Assembly (NCBI GenBank): GCA_041661865.1
Contig: JBAZTO010000041.1
Location: 1-38,777, forward strand
Direction: 5' to 3'
DNA length: 38,777 nt
Source of the DNA: JBAZTO01 sp041661865
GTDB taxonomy: Bacteria; Planctomycetota; Phycisphaerae; SM23-33
The notes under the pieces: model-generated
Database searches by the model: none
The model's input: only the letters and a program-made list of their open reading frames with translations
Told to the model about the DNA's origin: nothing
Position numbers and translations under genes: made by a program
In this document: piece by piece, positions 1-9,000 of the stretch
Layout: the number at the start of each line of letters is the position of its first letter
Numbering within the stretch: position 1 is the stretch's first letter

Positions 1-2
1 GG

Positions 3-116
3 ACGCTGCGGATGCGTCTGCAGCCGATGGGCTGCTTCCACGACGGGCCGGCCATCGAACGGGCCGTCTTTGGACAACTCGCCCGTTGGCACCTGCTGGG
101 AACTTACACACAATAG
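3..116 (+). CDS. C-terminal fragment of an unidentified protein (cut by window edge)
   Basis: The third forward frame is open from the window edge to a TAG at 114-116 and reads as plausible protein (37 residues, ending ...RWHLLGTYTQ), with a mix of charged and hydrophobic residues like a real C-terminus. The other two forward frames read poorly here or merge into the upstream extension of the next gene. The stop lies just before the promoter of der. Too little is present to name a family. It could be a chance open frame. Confidence 0.4.
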   Translation, partial: TLRMRLQPMGCFHDGPAIERAVFGQLARWHLLGTYTQ

Positions 117-152
117 TTGACACTATCGACCCCGCCTTTACGCAGCGCAAAG

Positions 153-181
153 TTGCTGGTGGATCGTTTTTCTGGTATGAA
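153..181 (+). promoter_or_regulatory. Promoter of der, leaderless arrangement
   Basis: TTGCTG (153-158), a 17-base spacer and TATGAA (176-181) preceded by TG one base upstream, which makes an extended -10. Exactly six bases separate the -10 from the ATG at 188, so transcription would start at or next to the start codon. No Shine-Dalgarno sequence is visible upstream of 188. A perfect TTGACA at 117-122 has no good -10 partner. Confidence 0.55.
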
Positions 182-187
182 TTGCTT

Positions 188-1543
188 ATGAGTTTGCCCA
201 TTGTCGCTATCGTCGGAAGGCCTAACGTCGGCAAGAGCAGCCTGTTGAACTGCCTGGTCGGCAAGAGGATTTCCATCGTCGATCCCACCCCCGGCGTGAC
301 GCGCGACCGCGTGTCGTCGCCCTTGCCGCTGGGGGAAGGCTACGTCGAGCTGGTCGATACCGGCGGCATGGGCATCGAGGACAGCGACAATCTAACGGCC
401 GACGTCGAGGCCCAGATCGACTTCGCCATTGCCGCCGCGGCCCTGATCCTCTTCATCGTCGACGCCCGCGAGGGCATCCTGCCGCTGGACAAGGCCGTCG
501 CCGCCCGCCTCCGCCGACAGGCCAAGAACGTCATCCTGGTGGCCAACAAGGTCGATACCGCCGGACGGGCCTACGAAACAGGCGAACTGGTCCAACTGGG
601 CTTTGGCGAGCCGCTGAGTGTTTCAGCCAAGCAGGCGGCGGGACTGGCTGACCTGCGTGACGAAATGGTCAAGCGGCTGGCCGATACTCTCCAGGCCACC
701 GAGGCCCCGCCCCCGCCGGTGATGAAGCTAGCCATCGTCGGCAAGCGCAACGCCGGCAAGAGCACTTTCATCAACGCCCTGGCCGGGCAGGAACGCGTTA
801 TCGTTTCGGAGATCCCCGGCACCACGCGCGACAGCGTGGACGTGGCGGTGGAGTTGGACGGCCGGCGCTTCGTGGTCATCGACACCGCCGGCATCCAGAA
901 GATCAAGAGCCTCCCCGGCGACATTGGGTACTACGGCCATCACCGGGCGATGCGGTCCATCCGCCGCGCCGACGTGGTGGCCCTGATGATCGACGCGTCG
1001 GTAAAGATTTCGCAGGTGGACAAGGACTTGGCCGGCGACATCACCAAGCTGTTCAAGCCCGTGGTGCTGGTGGTCAACAAGTGGGATCTGGCCCAGACCA
1101 AGGCCCAGGGCGAGGACTACGCCGAGTACCTGGCCAAGATCTTCCCGGCGCTGTCGTATGCCCCCATCAGCCTGACGGCGGCCAAGGAAGGGCTCAACGT
1201 TAAGGCGACCGTCGAGCTGGCCGAGGAGATCTTCGACCAGGCTCACACCCGCGTGCCGACGGCGGCGCTGAACACGGCGGTGGCCGAGGTTCTCCAGCTT
1301 CGCGGCCCCAGCCACAAGACCGGCACACGGAGGCCCAAGATCCTCTACTGCGCGCAAATCACCGTCGCCCCGCCGACAATCGTCTGCTTCGTCAACGATG
1401 TCCGCAGCTTCGACGACTCCTACCAGCGGTTTCTGCTCAACCAGCTTCGCCTGCGGCTCCCCTACTCGGAAGTTCCCATCCGCCTGCTGTTCCGCCAGCG
1501 CACCGGGCGAAATCCCTTTGTGCCCGAAAAGCCGGAAGACTGA
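188..1543 (+). CDS. der: Ribosome assembly GTPase Der (EngA)
   Basis: Der is a tandem GTPase needed for maturation of the 50S ribosomal subunit. At 451 residues it has the usual length. The first G domain carries GRPNVGKSS, DTGGM and NKVD. The second carries GKRNAGKST, DTAGI and NKWD. The end is the KH-like domain with the family pattern PPTIVCFVND..FDDSYQRFLLNQLR and a final PIRLLFRQR. The second P-loop has KRNA in place of the common RPNV, but the GKS/T core is intact. The start is set at 188, where the protein begins MSLPIVAIVGRPNVGKS; an upstream TTG at 86 would add 34 residues without family character. It probably ends at the hairpin at 1609-1640. Confidence 0.96.
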   Translation: MSLPIVAIVGRPNVGKSSLLNCLVGKRISIVDPTPGVTRDRVSSPLPLGEGYVELVDTGGMGIEDSDNLTADVEAQIDFAIAAAALILFIVDAREGILPLDKAVAARLRRQAKNVILVANKVDTAGRAYETGELVQLGFGEPLSVSAKQAAGLADLRDEMVKRLADTLQATEAPPPPVMKLAIVGKRNAGKSTFINALAGQERVIVSEIPGTTRDSVDVAVELDGRRFVVIDTAGIQKIKSLPGDIGYYGHHRAMRSIRRADVVALMIDASVKISQVDKDLAGDITKLFKPVVLVVNKWDLAQTKAQGEDYAEYLAKIFPALSYAPISLTAAKEGLNVKATVELAEEIFDQAHTRVPTAALNTAVAEVLQLRGPSHKTGTRRPKILYCAQITVAPPTIVCFVNDVRSFDDSYQRFLLNQLRLRLPYSEVPIRLLFRQRTGRNPFVPEKPED

Positions 1544-1608
1544 GCGGAACCTGTCCGCCAATCGCGATTCGTAGCCCCCACAGGCGAGACGCCCGTGATA
1601 CCATAAAG

Positions 1609-1640
1609 AAGGCCCCGGCAGCGTCTGCCACCGGGGCCTT
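1609..1640 (-). terminator. Hairpin terminator shared by convergent der and the OmpA-family gene
   Basis: A perfect 10-bp inverted repeat (AAGGCCCCGG / CCGGGGCCTT) with a 12-base loop lies in the 121-bp gap between two convergent genes. On the minus strand it is followed by CTTTAT, a short U-rich tail, so it best fits the leftward transcript. On the plus strand there is no T run. Confidence 0.6.
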
Positions 1641-1664
1641 ATGAGTTCAATGATCGAATGTGCG

Positions 1665-2612
1665 TCAGTCCGCCGGGGTCGCCTCGGGAGTGGCGGGGGC
1701 GGCTTCGGGCACTGCCGGCTTGACGACGGCGGCGGGCTTGACCACGGCGGCCTTGGCCTTGGGGGCCGCGACCGGTGCGGCATCGCCGGCACCGGGCAGG
1801 GTCAGGAAGCGGTCAGGCGGAACGATCCAGATCTCCACGCGGCGGTTGGCCACGTTGCCCTTCTTGCCCGCGGCGTTGGGGGCGATCGGGTGATACTCGC
1901 CAAAGCCCATCGCGCCCATTCGCTGCTGGACCAGGCCCGCGCCGGCCAAGTCTTTCAGCACGGCCACCGCGCGGTGTACTGACAGATACCAGTTGTCCGG
2001 ATGCATGCGCTTGGTCTCGGGCCTGACGATGGGCAGGTCGTCGGTGTGCCCGGCGATGTAGACGTTGTACTTCCGGCCGGTGGCGGAGTTGACGATCCCC
2101 ACGAACTTGGCCAAGGCGGCCCGGGCCTCGGGCGTCACCATGTCGCTGCCAGGGCTGAAGGTCAAGTCGGCCTTGAGCTTGACCATGCCGTACTGCGGCA
2201 GGTACTCAAGCAGGTCGGAATTCTGCGAGGCCAATTGCTTCAGTGCCGCGTCCAGATCCGGCGGCAGGACCGCGCCCTGCATGAACACGGGCGGCTTGCC
2301 GGCCAGCTTCTTGTACTCGGCCATCAGTTCGTCGAAGGCCTTCTGGAGATCGTTCTTCTGCGCCGTCAGCAGGTCAATCTCGCTCTGCTTGGCGGCCAGT
2401 TGTTTCTTGACGTTGTCCAGCTCTTCGGTCAGCCGCTGGTTTTCCGCCCGCAGTTCCTGGGCGGCGGCGATCGCGCGGTTCTTTTCGTCCACCGCGTTGC
2501 GGTTCATCGCAAGAATCTTGTCGTGTTCAGCCTTTGAAACGCACCCGCCGGCCGAGAGCAGCGTCCCTGCCAGCACGATCCCAACCATGGGAAGCAGCAG
2601 ATGAGTCTTCAT
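1665..2612 (-). CDS. OmpA-family peptidoglycan-binding lipoprotein
   Basis: Predicted envelope lipoprotein of 315 residues that should tether a membrane to peptidoglycan, as Pal and MotB-type proteins do. A signal peptide ends at a lipobox-like stretch with Cys24. Residues about 25-105 are a charged coiled coil rich in Glu, Lys and Gln. The OmpA C-terminal domain follows (about 165-285), with NVYIAGHTDD, LSVHRAVAVL and NRRVEIWIVP. The end is an Ala/Pro/Lys tail with VKPA-type repeats that may thread the wall. The ATG at 2612 has GAAAGGA upstream; a longer in-frame extension has no family features. It lies 61 bp downstream of the membrane HTH gene and may be cotranscribed with it. Confidence 0.88.
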   Translation of the reverse strand: MKTHLLLPMVGIVLAGTLLSAGGCVSKAEHDKILAMNRNAVDEKNRAIAAAQELRAENQRLTEELDNVKKQLAAKQSEIDLLTAQKNDLQKAFDELMAEYKKLAGKPPVFMQGAVLPPDLDAALKQLASQNSDLLEYLPQYGMVKLKADLTFSPGSDMVTPEARAALAKFVGIVNSATGRKYNVYIAGHTDDLPIVRPETKRMHPDNWYLSVHRAVAVLKDLAGAGLVQQRMGAMGFGEYHPIAPNAAGKKGNVANRRVEIWIVPPDRFLTLPGAGDAAPVAAPKAKAAVVKPAAVVKPAVPEAAPATPEATPAD

Positions 2613-2673
2613 GTGCAATCCTTTCGTCAGATGTTCGAGTTCAGTCGTAGCGTCAGCGCGGAACGGGCGAGTT

Positions 2674-3480
2674 TCAGGAGGCCGTCTTTTTGGCCTGGGA
2701 CGCCTGGCCCAGGACCAGTCCGACGACTCCCGCCGCTCCCACAATGACCACGCTGGCCAAGAGGACCACCAACTTGTAGTCCTCCAAGATTTCGAGAAAT
2801 GCCGGTTTGGCGCCGCGAATGGCCGCCAGGACCACCGCGCCCAGCACCACCATGATGATAGCGGCGCCGGTAACCAGGCCGCTGAACAGCCCCGCCATCG
2901 GGTCGGGGGCGACCACCATGATCGGTCCGCTCGCTTCGGCGTGGCCTACGGCGGTGACGACCGGCTCCTGGGTGATCGGGCTGGCGGCGCCGCTGCCTTC
3001 CATATCGATCTGGTCCAGAACCTGGCCCAGCGACGTGTCGTCGCTCTCGCGCGTCAGGTCCAGCAGGCCGCTGCCGCTGCCTGATCCGTCCAGGGCGACC
3101 TGATCTTCCATGTTCGTGGTGATCTGGGTCTTGGCCATCGGGTCGGCCGATTCGACTTCCAAGTCCTCCTCGTCGAAGATACTGATGCCTTCGGCGGTGA
3201 TGACCGTGTCTTCCTTGCCCGTGTCGGTGGGGGCGACGGAGTCGGCCAGGCTGATGGAACTGCTGGTGGAGGAACTCTCCGCGGGGGTCAGCTCAATCTC
3301 CTCTTCGACGTTCACGCCCTCCTCGGCCAGCTTGTCCACCTCGTCGACGCGGAACATATTCTTGGGGCCGTCCTTGAAGGCGCGCAGCTTCTGGTCGCGG
3401 ACCAGATTCTCCAATGCATCGGCGCTGAGGCCGAGTTTCTGGGTGGCTTCCTCTTCGCTATAGTACATCTTCTTAGCCAT
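2674..3480 (-). CDS. Membrane-anchored excisionase/MerR-type HTH protein
   Basis: A 268-residue protein with an unusual order of parts. Residues 1-55 resemble the excisionase-type winged helix (YYSEEEATQKLGLSADALENLV...FRVDEVDKL). Residues 56-195 are a low-complexity acidic and Ser/Thr-rich linker with a GSGSGSG run. Two hydrophobic segments at about 198-221 and 236-258 look like membrane helices, and the tail is short and Lys-rich. This suggests a DNA-binding or protein-binding head held at the membrane; partner and target are unknown. The ATG has GAGGAG five bases upstream, overlapping the stop region of the preceding gene (2-bp gap), so the two are surely cotranscribed. The HTH could serve as a protein-protein module. 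Confidence 0.7.
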   Translation of the reverse strand: MAKKMYYSEEEATQKLGLSADALENLVRDQKLRAFKDGPKNMFRVDEVDKLAEEGVNVEEEIELTPAESSSTSSSISLADSVAPTDTGKEDTVITAEGISIFDEEDLEVESADPMAKTQITTNMEDQVALDGSGSGSGLLDLTRESDDTSLGQVLDQIDMEGSGAASPITQEPVVTAVGHAEASGPIMVVAPDPMAGLFSGLVTGAAIIMVVLGAVVLAAIRGAKPAFLEILEDYKLVVLLASVVIVGAAGVVGLVLGQASQAKKTAS

Positions 3481-3482
3481 GG

Positions 3483-3932
3483 TTACTCCTCAGCCGGCTC
3501 GGTCTCGGCCGGCCGCGTGGCTGACGTTCCCAGCCGGTTCTGCTGATCCACAAGCTCCTTGATCGATCGCGGCAGCGGCCAGGTATTGTAGTCATCCAGT
3601 TGCAGATCGTAATTGAAGTTTCTGCTGGCCAGCAGGCGAAGCTTCCTGTTGGTCGGCTGGTACTGATACACAGCCGTCACATTATTATCCACGTCCACCA
3701 GGTAGAAACCGTAGGCGTCTTTCGTCACCTGGCCGGCGACCGCGATGATGTTGCGATGGCTGGCCCCCATTCCGCTCTGGCCGTTGGCGCTGGAGGCGGT
3801 CAAGCCCAGTTCGACCAATCCCACCGCCGCCGCACCGGCGAGCAGGCCAACCACCAACCACCTTGCCGGGTGGCTGGATGCCGCCAACTCATTGGTGTGT
3901 TCTCGTTGGTTCAAGATGATCCCGCAATCCAA
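3483..3932 (-). CDS. Small single-pass membrane protein of unknown function
   Basis: I do not recognise the family. The 149 residues contain one hydrophobic segment at about 25-46 (WLVVGLLAGAAAVGLVELGL) and then a soluble, probably extracytoplasmic domain (VAGQVTKDAYGFYLVDVDNNVTAVYQY...), which reads like a small beta-rich domain, and a Pro/Glu-rich end. The TTG start at 3932 is chosen because a consensus TATAAT ends six bases before it; a second in-frame TTG lies six codons downstream at 3914. It is the first gene of a likely three-gene leftward unit with the membrane HTH protein and the OmpA lipoprotein, which points to an envelope role. Confidence 0.6.
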   Translation of the reverse strand: MDCGIILNQREHTNELAASSHPARWLVVGLLAGAAAVGLVELGLTASSANGQSGMGASHRNIIAVAGQVTKDAYGFYLVDVDNNVTAVYQYQPTNRKLRLLASRNFNYDLQLDDYNTWPLPRSIKELVDQQNRLGTSATRPAETEPAEE

Positions 3933-3938
3933 TTTGGA

Positions 3939-3966
3939 ATTATAGATTCACCCACCCTCCATGCAA
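3939..3966 (-). promoter_or_regulatory. Promoter of the small membrane-protein / HTH / OmpA unit
   Basis: On the minus strand TTGCAT (3961-3966), a 16-base spacer and a consensus TATAAT (3939-3944). Six bases (TCCAAA) then lead to the TTG start at 3932, so the message would be leaderless or start inside the first codons. Confidence 0.5.
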
Positions 3967-4177
3967 GGAGTTTTTGGCTGGCGTGAGATCCGTGAGCGGT
4001 CTTTTTCACCCGGTTTGGAAGTGCCGCCCAGCGGGGGCAGCCAACTCTTGCTCCGGCAAGGGGAAAATCAGGCAAGGGCAGGTTGTCCCAACCTGTGGTC
4101 CGCTTGACCCGGAAACGGGCAGCACGGCCCCCCCGCCGTCTTGACCGGCGCGCCTGGATTTTTGATCTCGCAATCTA
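3967..4177. other. Intergenic stretch between divergent units, with one small hairpin
   Basis: No credible gene is present in the 342 bp between the divergent starts at 3932 and 4275. Apart from the two promoters and the operator the only structure seen is a perfect hairpin at 4080-4094 (AGGTTG TCC CAACCT). A leftward open frame across 4006-4293 covers the TetR promoter and operator and is not believed. Confidence 0.5.
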
Positions 4178-4207
4178 TTGCCTTTCGTGTCCGGGAGTCC
4201 GTACAAT
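4178..4207 (+). promoter_or_regulatory. Promoter of the TetR-RND efflux operon
   Basis: TTGCCT (4178-4183), 18-base spacer, TACAAT (4202-4207). Predicted transcription start is near 4214, directly at the edge of the palindromic operator. Confidence 0.65.
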
Positions 4208-4214
4208 ATGTGTG

Positions 4215-4232
4215 TGACTGACCGGTCAGTCA
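4215..4232. promoter_or_regulatory. TetR-type operator, perfect 18-bp palindrome
   Basis: TGACTGACCGGTCAGTCA is a perfect inverted repeat without spacer. It covers about +1 to +18 of the predicted transcript and lies 43 bp before the TetR start. Size, symmetry and place fit an operator bound by the adjacent regulator, giving autorepression and control of the efflux genes. Confidence 0.8.
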
Positions 4233-4274
4233 TAATGGCTGATGGAAGAAAATCAGGAGGTTCGGAACCACAAG

Positions 4275-4934
4275 ATGGCCAACGGACACACAAACGAGCG
4301 TCGCTCAGGGATACTCGCCGCTGCCCAGCGGGTCTTTGAAGCCCACGGCTATGCCGCCACCACCATGGAGGCGGTTGCGGTGGAGTCTGGAATATCTAAA
4401 GGCAGTATTTACAACTACTTCAATAGCAAGCAGGAGTTGTTTTACCAGCTACTCACCGATGCCGTCGCCGCCGGGCAGGCTGACAGCCAGGCGGTGCTGG
4501 AGCGGGACATTCCCGCCCAGGCCAAGATCGATCTGATGCTCGACCAGTGGTATCAGCAGTTGGGTTACCACCTGCGGATCAGCCGGCTGGTGCTGGAGTA
4601 TTGGGCGACGGCCGCCCGCGAGCACCAGGGGCAACTGGCCGACAGCTTCAAGCAGATGTACCGCTACTGGCGCGAGCAATTCTGCCAAATCATCTCCAAG
4701 GGCATTGACGGGGGCGAGTTTTCCGGCGACTACGACCTGACGGTGGCTGCCTCGCTGATTCTGGCCATGCTCGACGGCATCATGGTCCAATCGATGCTCG
4801 ATATCGGCATTAACGTGAATCCGCAGTTTCTGGACGGTCTCAAGCGGGCCATCCGCGTGGCGTTGTCGGCGAAAGATGACAAGATTTCCCACGCAGTGTG
4901 CGGTAATAGAGGTAGTAATCATGGAAAGCAGTGA
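4275..4934 (+). CDS. TetR/AcrR-family repressor of the efflux operon
   Basis: A 219-residue regulator. The N-terminal DNA-binding domain is classic TetR: ILAAAQRVFEAHGYAATTMEAVAVESGISKGSIYNYFNSKQELF at about residues 13-56. The helical ligand-binding domain follows. Its operator should be the palindrome at 4215-4232, so it most likely represses its own operon until a pump substrate binds. The ATG at 4275 has AGGAGG 14 bases upstream, longer than ideal. An ATG at 4242 would add 11 residues but lacks any ribosome site. The stop codon overlaps the next gene by 14 bp, pointing to coupled translation. Confidence 0.93.
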   Translation: MANGHTNERRSGILAAAQRVFEAHGYAATTMEAVAVESGISKGSIYNYFNSKQELFYQLLTDAVAAGQADSQAVLERDIPAQAKIDLMLDQWYQQLGYHLRISRLVLEYWATAAREHQGQLADSFKQMYRYWREQFCQIISKGIDGGEFSGDYDLTVAASLILAMLDGIMVQSMLDIGINVNPQFLDGLKRAIRVALSAKDDKISHAVCGNRGSNHGKQ

Positions 4935-6063
4935 CAGAAGAAATGCTGGCGTCTTTTCCAGCACGAGCCGCCGCGGGTTGCTCGTCGCAATGGGTTTGTC
5001 GCTCGCGCTGGCAGCCGTCGTGGGCGGCGGTTGCAGGAAGAAAACGCCGCCGGCGGAGCCCCCCGCCGTTAACGTCAAGGTGCAGACGGTCCTGGCCATG
5101 CCGGAGATGGAAGACGCTTTCGACCTGCCGGGCATGGTCGAGCCTGATCGCGTAGTGAAGGTCTCAGCCGAGGTGCCCGGACGGATCGAACGGATCGACG
5201 GGGCCGAGGGCAAGCCCATCGCCCAGGGCGCCAAGATCCTCTCGCTCAACACCGACCTGCTTCAGGCCGCCTATGATCGGGCCAAGGCGAGCTGGGAGTT
5301 CGACGATCGTGAGCTGGCGCGGGTGAACGAGCTGGCTGCCAAGGGCATGGCCACCAACAATGAGGTGGACCAGACACGCACCAAGGCCGCCGCCAGCAAG
5401 GCTGCCTTTGTCGAGGCCCAGGCCATGCTGGACCGCTCCACCATACTCGCGCCCATCGGCGGTATCCTCAACCAGCTTCCGGTGGAAGTGGGCGAATACG
5501 TTCAGCCCGGCAAGCTGGTGGCTGAGATCGTCGACATCGAGAAGGTCAAGGTGTGCGTGGACATCCCCGAGCGCGACGCTCACCGGATCAAGCTCAAGGA
5601 CCGCGAGAGAATCCTGGCCGGTCCCCACGGACAGGTGGCCGCGGAGGGTGAACTGACCTTCATCAGCGAACTGGCCGACAACCGCACGCGGACCACGCAC
5701 GTCGAGATCACCGTCGACAACAAGGATCGACGCCTCCGCAGCGGGCAGATCGTCACGGCCCGCATCACACGAGGCACGCTCAAGGATGTCATTATGATCC
5801 CGCTGCTGGCGGTGATCCCGCTGGAGAACGGCAAGGAAGTCTACATCTCCGTCGACAACAAGGCCGTCGCGCGAAAGGTGACACTGGGCTTTTTCCGCGG
5901 CAGCGACGTGCAGGTGCTGGCCGAAGGAAGCGAACTTAAGAGCGGTGACAAGCTCATCGTCGCGGGCCATCGGTTCGTGGCGCCGGGCCAGGCCGTTCGC
6001 ATCGAGGAAAACGGGCCTGATGAAAATGCCTCAGCTTTGACAACCGCCAGGAATCCGCAGTGA
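4921..6063 (+). CDS. RND efflux periplasmic adaptor (membrane fusion protein), lipoprotein
   Basis: A 380-residue HlyD/AcrA-type adaptor that would join the inner-membrane RND pump to an outer-membrane channel. The N-terminus has SRRGLLVAMGLSLALAAVVGGGC with Cys38 as a lipid site; the RR-x-L-L pattern also resembles a Tat signal. Biotinyl-lipoyl halves flank a helical hairpin (VSAEVPGRIERID...; LAPIGGILNQLPVEVGEYV), followed by beta-barrel and membrane-proximal domains. The ATG at 4921 has AGAGG seven bases upstream; a longer GTG form from 4876 would lie within the regulator gene. The stop overlaps the pump start (GTGA). No TolC-like gene is in the window, so the outer-membrane channel must be encoded elsewhere. 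Confidence 0.93.
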   Translation: MESSDRRNAGVFSSTSRRGLLVAMGLSLALAAVVGGGCRKKTPPAEPPAVNVKVQTVLAMPEMEDAFDLPGMVEPDRVVKVSAEVPGRIERIDGAEGKPIAQGAKILSLNTDLLQAAYDRAKASWEFDDRELARVNELAAKGMATNNEVDQTRTKAAASKAAFVEAQAMLDRSTILAPIGGILNQLPVEVGEYVQPGKLVAEIVDIEKVKVCVDIPERDAHRIKLKDRERILAGPHGQVAAEGELTFISELADNRTRTTHVEITVDNKDRRLRSGQIVTARITRGTLKDVIMIPLLAVIPLENGKEVYISVDNKAVARKVTLGFFRGSDVQVLAEGSELKSGDKLIVAGHRFVAPGQAVRIEENGPDENASALTTARNPQ

Positions 6064-9000
6064 TAATATCCAACGTCTGCATCCGCAACCGCACGGCCGT
6101 CTGCATGCTCATCCTGCTGATCGTGGTGGTGGGCCTCTACAGCTACATCTCGCTGCCGCGCGAGAGCTTCCCCGACGTGAACGTGCCGATGGTGATTGTC
6201 TCGACCGTTCGCGAGGGCGTCTCGCCGGAGGACATGGAATCCTCGGTCACGATGAAGATCGAGAAGAAGCTTACCGGCCTCAAGGGCGTCAAGGAGGTTC
6301 GCTCCACCAGCGCCGAGGGCCTGAGCCTGATCTCCGTGGAGTTCCTGCCCGACATCAAGATCGACGACGCCCTCCAGTACGTCCGCGACAAGGTTTCGCA
6401 GGCCCGGCCGGACCTGCCCGACGACGTCAAGGAGCCCACCGTCAGCGAGATCAGCTTCTCCGAGATCCCGATCATGAACATCAACATGTCGGGACCGATC
6501 TCGCCGGTGGCGCTCAAGACCCTCGCCGACGACTTGAAGGATCGCATCGAGGCCATCCCCGGCGTGATGAGTTGCAACGTGCTGGGCGGTCTGGAGCGCG
6601 AAATCCGCCTGGAGATCGACCGCGACCGCGTAGCCGCCTACGGGCTGACGATTCCCGAATTGCTCGGCCTGATTCCCGCCGAGAACGTCAACGTCTCTGC
6701 CGGCGGGCTGGAAACCCCCGGCACCAAGTTCAACGTCCGCGTGCCGGCGGCCTTCGTGGACCCCGAGGAAGTGGACCACCTCCTGCTGACCACCCGCGAC
6801 GGCAAGCCCATTTACCTCACCGACGTGGCGCAGGTTCGCGACACCTTCAAGGACCGAGTGGGGTATTCCCGCGTCAACGGCCTGGAGAGCATCTCACTGA
6901 GCATCCAGAAGCGGATCGGCGCCAACATCATTCAGATTGCCGATACCGTTCGGGCCGTGCTGACCGAGGCCAAGAAGCAGATCCCCGCGGGCATCACCTT
7001 CGAGATCACCATGGATTTCTCCAAGGAAATCCGCCGCATGGTGGCCGACCTGGAAAATCATATCCTCACCGGCCTGGTGCTGGTGGTGGGAGTGCTGTTC
7101 ATCTTCCTGGGTTGGCGCGCGAGCCTGATCGTGGCCCTGGCCATTCCGCTGAGCCTGATGATCAGCTTCGGCATCCTCCAGATGATGGGCTACACGCTGA
7201 ACATGATCGTGCTGTTCAGCCTCATCATGGTGCTGGGCATGCTGGTGGACGACGCCATCGTGATCGTCGAGAACGTTTACCGGCACATGCAGATGGGCAT
7301 GGGGCGCATCGACGCGGCGATGGCCGGCACGGCGGAAGTGGCCTGGCCGGTGATTACCTCCACGGCCACCAAAATCGCGGCCTTTGCCCCGATGGCCTTC
7401 TGGCCCGGGATGATGGGCAGCTTCATGAAGTACCTGCCCATCACGCTGGTGGTCACGCTGAGCAGTTCGCTGTTCGTGGCCATCGTGGTCAATCCCACCA
7501 TCTGCGCGATGACTGGCGCGGGGGACATCAAGGAGCGAAAGCCCTCCCGCATCATCCTGGCCTACCAGCGACTGCTGGAGCTGGTGATGCACCACCGTCG
7601 CGTGACGATGGCCGCGTCCTTCCTGTCGCTGATCGTGGTGGTGGTGCTCTACGGATTCATCGGCCGGGGCGTGGAGTTCTTCCCTGACTCCGACCCGCAG
7701 CGCGTGACCATCAACGTCCGTCTGCCGCAGGGGGCCAACATTGCCGAGACTGACCGCCTGGCGCGCGTCATCGAACAGCGAGTCGAGAAATACCACCCGC
7801 ACATCGAGTACACGGTGAGCAACGTGGGCTCCGCCGGCGGGAGCATCATGGAGGTTGGGGCCTCAGGGCCGCACATGGCCAACCTGACGCTCCAATTTTA
7901 CGACTTCGACATCCGCAAGAGACCCTCGGCCGAGGTGGCTGCGGATGTCCGTCGCGACCTGGCCGATATCGCCGGGGCTGAGATCAAGGTCGAGAAGGAA
8001 AAGAAGGGGCCGCCCACCGGCGCACCCGTCACGGTGCGGCTGATCGGCAAGGACTTCAAGGAGTTGCAGGTCATCAGCGAGCAGGCCAGGCGGGCCATCG
8101 CCGACGTGCCGGGCCTGGTCAACCTTCGCAGCGACTACGAGGCCACCAAGCCGGAGTTGTCCTTCCACGTCGACCGGCGACGGGCCATGCTGCTGGGGGT
8201 CAACACGGCCACCATCGGCAACTTCCTCAAGACGGCGGTTTTTGGGGCCAAGGTGGGCACCTATCGCCAACTCAACGACGAGTACGACATCACTGTGCGC
8301 CTCCCGCTCCAGCAGCGGCTGAGCGTGGACAGCCTGCTGAATCTCCGCGTGCCGAACATTGCCGGCTCAGCCGTGCCGCTCAGTTCGCTCGGTGAGCTTT
8401 CCTACACGGGCGGCTTTGGGACGATCAACCGCATCGACCAGAAGCGCGTCGTCACGCTGACGGCCGACAATGAAGGGCGCAGCGGCGAGGCGGTGCTCAA
8501 GGACGTTCAGGCGCGACTAGCCAAACTGTCCATGCCCCTGGGGTACGAGATTCGCTACGCCGGCGAGAAGGAAGAGCAGGACAAGGCCGGCGCCTTCCTG
8601 TCCAAGGCGTTCATCATTGCCCTGCTGCTGATCTGGCTGGTGCTGGTGGCCGAGTTCAACATGCTCTCGGTGCCGCTGATTATCATGTCCACGGTGGGCC
8701 TGTCGATGATCGGGGTGCTGCTGGGCCTGCTGGTGCATGGCATGCCCTTCGGCGTGATTATGACCGGCGTGGGCGTGATCAGCCTGACCGGCGTGGTGGT
8801 GGCCAACGGCATCGTGCTGCTGGACTTCACCCGCCAGCTTCAGAAGCGCGGGCTGGACGTTGTGGACGCAGCCATCCAGGCCTCGGTCACCCGCCTGCGC
8901 CCGGTGTTCCTGACGGCCATCACCGCCATCCTGGGCCTGATGCCCATGGCCACGGGCGTCAGTTTCGACTTCCACAAGTTCGAGATGGTCTGGAAGAGCG

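Noticed and set aside
117..145. TTGACA at 117-122 as the -35 of der
   Set aside because: At 16-18 bp spacing only TACGCA or ACGCAG follow, weak -10 hexamers; the extended -10 at 173-181 with TTGCTG at 153-158 fits better.
728..1792. Leftward open frame antisense to der
   Set aside because: Arg/Pro/Gly-rich composition typical of the reverse strand of high-GC genes, no ribosome site, and it runs across the terminator hairpin.
2001..2537. Rightward open frames antisense to the OmpA-family gene
   Set aside because: They lie wholly within a gene with clear domain structure and show no motif of their own.
4006..4293. Leftward open frame in the TetR promoter region
   Set aside because: It would read through the promoter, operator and start of tetR; composition is not protein-like.
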